Part shown: in pieces, positions 62,828 through 64,000 of the stretch
How positions within the stretch are numbered: the first letter of the stretch is position 1
How the letters are laid out: each line of letters starts with the position of its first letter
NCBI GenBank assembly: GCA_029260765.1
Contig: JAJDCP010000070.1
Location: 36,234-100,233 of the forward strand
From: Planctomycetota bacterium
GTDB lineage: Bacteria; Planctomycetota; J058; JAJDCP01
DNA length: 64,000 nt
Direction of reading: 5' to 3'
Position numbers and translations under genes: made by a program
The notes under the pieces: model-generated
Database searches by the model: none
What the model saw: only the letters and a program-made list of their open reading frames with translations
What the model was told of the DNA's origin: nothing

Positions 62828-64000
62828 TCAGGTCTCGCGCTGCCCGATATCGCTGCGGTAGTGGCAGCCCGGGAACGAGACCTGCTGCACCCCCCCGTAG
62901 GCGAGCTGGCGTGCCTGTTGCAGCCCGTGGCCCAGGGCGGTCACTCCCAGGACTCGCCCGCCCGCAGTGACCAGCCGCTCTCCCTCCCGACGGGTCCCCG
63001 CCTGGAAGACGAAACAGCCCGGCGCCTCGAGAGCCGGCAGCTCGACGCCGGTCTGGATGGGCCCCGGGTAGCCCTCAGAGCTCAGGACCACGCAGACCGA
63101 GGCCCGCTCGTCAAAGACCGGAGCGTACTCACTGAGCTTGTTCTCGACGGCGAGTTTCAGCATCGCTAGAAAGTCACTCTCCAAGCGGATCAGCAAAGCC
63201 TGCGCCTCGGGATCTCCAAAACGCACATTGAACTCGAGCACTTTGGCGTCGTCGCGGTCGATCATCAGTCCGGCGTACAAGACCCCTTTGAACGGGGTCC
63301 CATTGCGGGTCATCGCGTGCAACGCCTGGATCATGATGCGCTTCTCGATCCGTGCCAACAACGCCGGACCGACATCCGGAACGGGAGAGTAGGCCCCCAT
63401 TCCACCCGTATTGGGGCCCCGCCCGCGGTCGAAGATCGTCTTGTGGTCCCGGGCGGGGGGAAACATCAGCAGAGTCTGCCCGTCGGTGACAGCCAGCACA
63501 GAGACTTCACGGCCCTTGAGCTTCTCCTCGACCAGAATGCGTGCGCCCGCAGCGCCAAGCATACGCCGCACCATCAGCTCGTCTACGGCCTCCAGGGCGT
63601 CTTCGAGGCCGTCACAGATCCGCACTCCTTTGCCACCGGCGAGGCCGTCGGCCTTGACCACCAAGGGGTAGGTCGCGCGCCGCAGCGCTTCGCGGGCCTG
63701 CTCGGGATCCTTGAACCATTGCGCCCGGGCAGTGGGAATCCCGTACTTCAGCATCAGCTCCTTGGCGAAGATCTTGCTGCTCTCGAGCTGTGCCGCGGCC
63801 TTGTTGGGACCGAAGGCTGCGATGCCTGCAGCCTCGAGCGCGTCGACGAGTCCCTCGGCCAACGGCGCTTCCGGCCCGACCACTACCAGCTCGATGGCCT
63901 GCTGCTGACAGAGGGCCACCCAGCCCTCGTTGTCGGCCGGGGCCGGCAGGTTCTCGCCAAACTCCGCAGTACCGGGATTGCCCGGTGCGATGTAGAGCTT
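62828..64000 (-). CDS. purD: Phosphoribosylamine-glycine ligase, 5' end outside window
   Basis: The frame continues upstream through the window end without a stop, so the gene is cut; the window holds 390 codons. The first residues visible, KLYIAPGNPGTAEFGENL, are the GARS N-terminal motif close to the real start. Further on are GPEAPLAEGLVDALEAAGIAAFGP, VKADGLAGGKGVRICDG, HKTIFDRGRGPNTGGMGAYSP and NVRFGDPEAQALLIRLE, all typical of the ATP-grasp enzyme. It forms GAR from phosphoribosylamine and glycine in purine synthesis. Its stop is about 150 nt from the cupin promoter region. Confidence 0.95.
   Translation of the reverse strand, partial: KLYIAPGNPGTAEFGENLPAPADNEGWVALCQQQAIELVVVGPEAPLAEGLVDALEAAGIAAFGPNKAAAQLESSKIFAKELMLKYGIPTARAQWFKDPEQAREALRRATYPLVVKADGLAGGKGVRICDGLEDALEAVDELMVRRMLGAAGARILVEEKLKGREVSVLAVTDGQTLLMFPPARDHKTIFDRGRGPNTGGMGAYSPVPDVGPALLARIEKRIMIQALHAMTRNGTPFKGVLYAGLMIDRDDAKVLEFNVRFGDPEAQALLIRLESDFLAMLKLAVENKLSEYAPVFDERASVCVVLSSEGYPGPIQTGVELPALEAPGCFVFQAGTRREGERLVTAGGRVLGVTALGHGLQQARQLAYGGVQQVSFPGCHYRSDIGQRET

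Noticed and set aside
62762..62830. Terminator of purD
   Set aside because: Only a 4-bp stem (AGAC/GTCT) and scattered GC-rich complementarity were seen; not enough to call a terminator.

Overview
The window is about 64 kb of GC-rich DNA from a Gram-negative-type (diderm) bacterium. Many predicted lipoproteins, a beta-barrel-like protein, LPS-type glycosyltransferases, several FHA proteins, a large Ser/Thr kinase, an FGE-like lipoprotein and very long low-complexity proteins together suggest Planctomycetota or a neighbouring phylum. That assignment is inference; no rRNA gene is present to confirm it.

Layout. 1-8.4 kb is the 3' part of a giant arginine-rich gene (over 2,790 codons in the window) built from about 37 copies of a short helical motif plus two copies of a roughly 160-residue beta-type domain; it ends at a strong terminator. 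8.5-9.2 kb is a small HTH protein gene. 9.2-16.4 kb is a complete SUF iron-sulfur operon on the minus strand (Rrf2 regulator, a DUF971-DUF1858-rhodanese-like fusion, sufB, sufC, sufD, sufS, sufU, sufT). Divergent from it are argG-argH (last two steps of arginine synthesis) and a tail-anchored FHA protein gene, followed by plsX, a membrane coiled-coil protein and tRNA-Lys(CTT) on the minus strand.

22.6-45.6 kb is the most unusual region, almost all on the minus strand. It carries three paralogous gpD/VgrG/Pvc8-type hub proteins (one with a low-complexity tail of about 2,000 residues), a pseudokinase-kinase tandem protein, two FHA proteins (one with a protease-like domain that appears inactive), an FGE-like lipoprotein, an unrecognised 221-residue protein and a 1,105-residue protein with an N-terminal peptidoglycan-binding-like domain. 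FHA plus Ser/Thr kinase plus FGE-like genes recall the phosphorylation control modules of type VI secretion systems, but no sheath, tube, baseplate wedge or AAA+ ATPase gene lies in this window. A new, kinase-controlled contractile-injection-like or hub-derived system is therefore a hypothesis.

45.8-64 kb holds a small unknown gene, a repeat-containing lipoprotein, a compact five-gene glycosyltransferase run ending in an ArnT/PMT-like membrane enzyme, a lone PtsN-like EIIA protein, an orphan solute-binding lipoprotein, a putative outer-membrane barrel, two further envelope lipoproteins (one with SHOCT), a small lipoprotein, a YgiQ-type radical SAM protein, a cupin protein and the 5'-truncated purD gene. 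Promoter and terminator calls are by eye from -35/-10 spacing and stem-loops and have not been tested.
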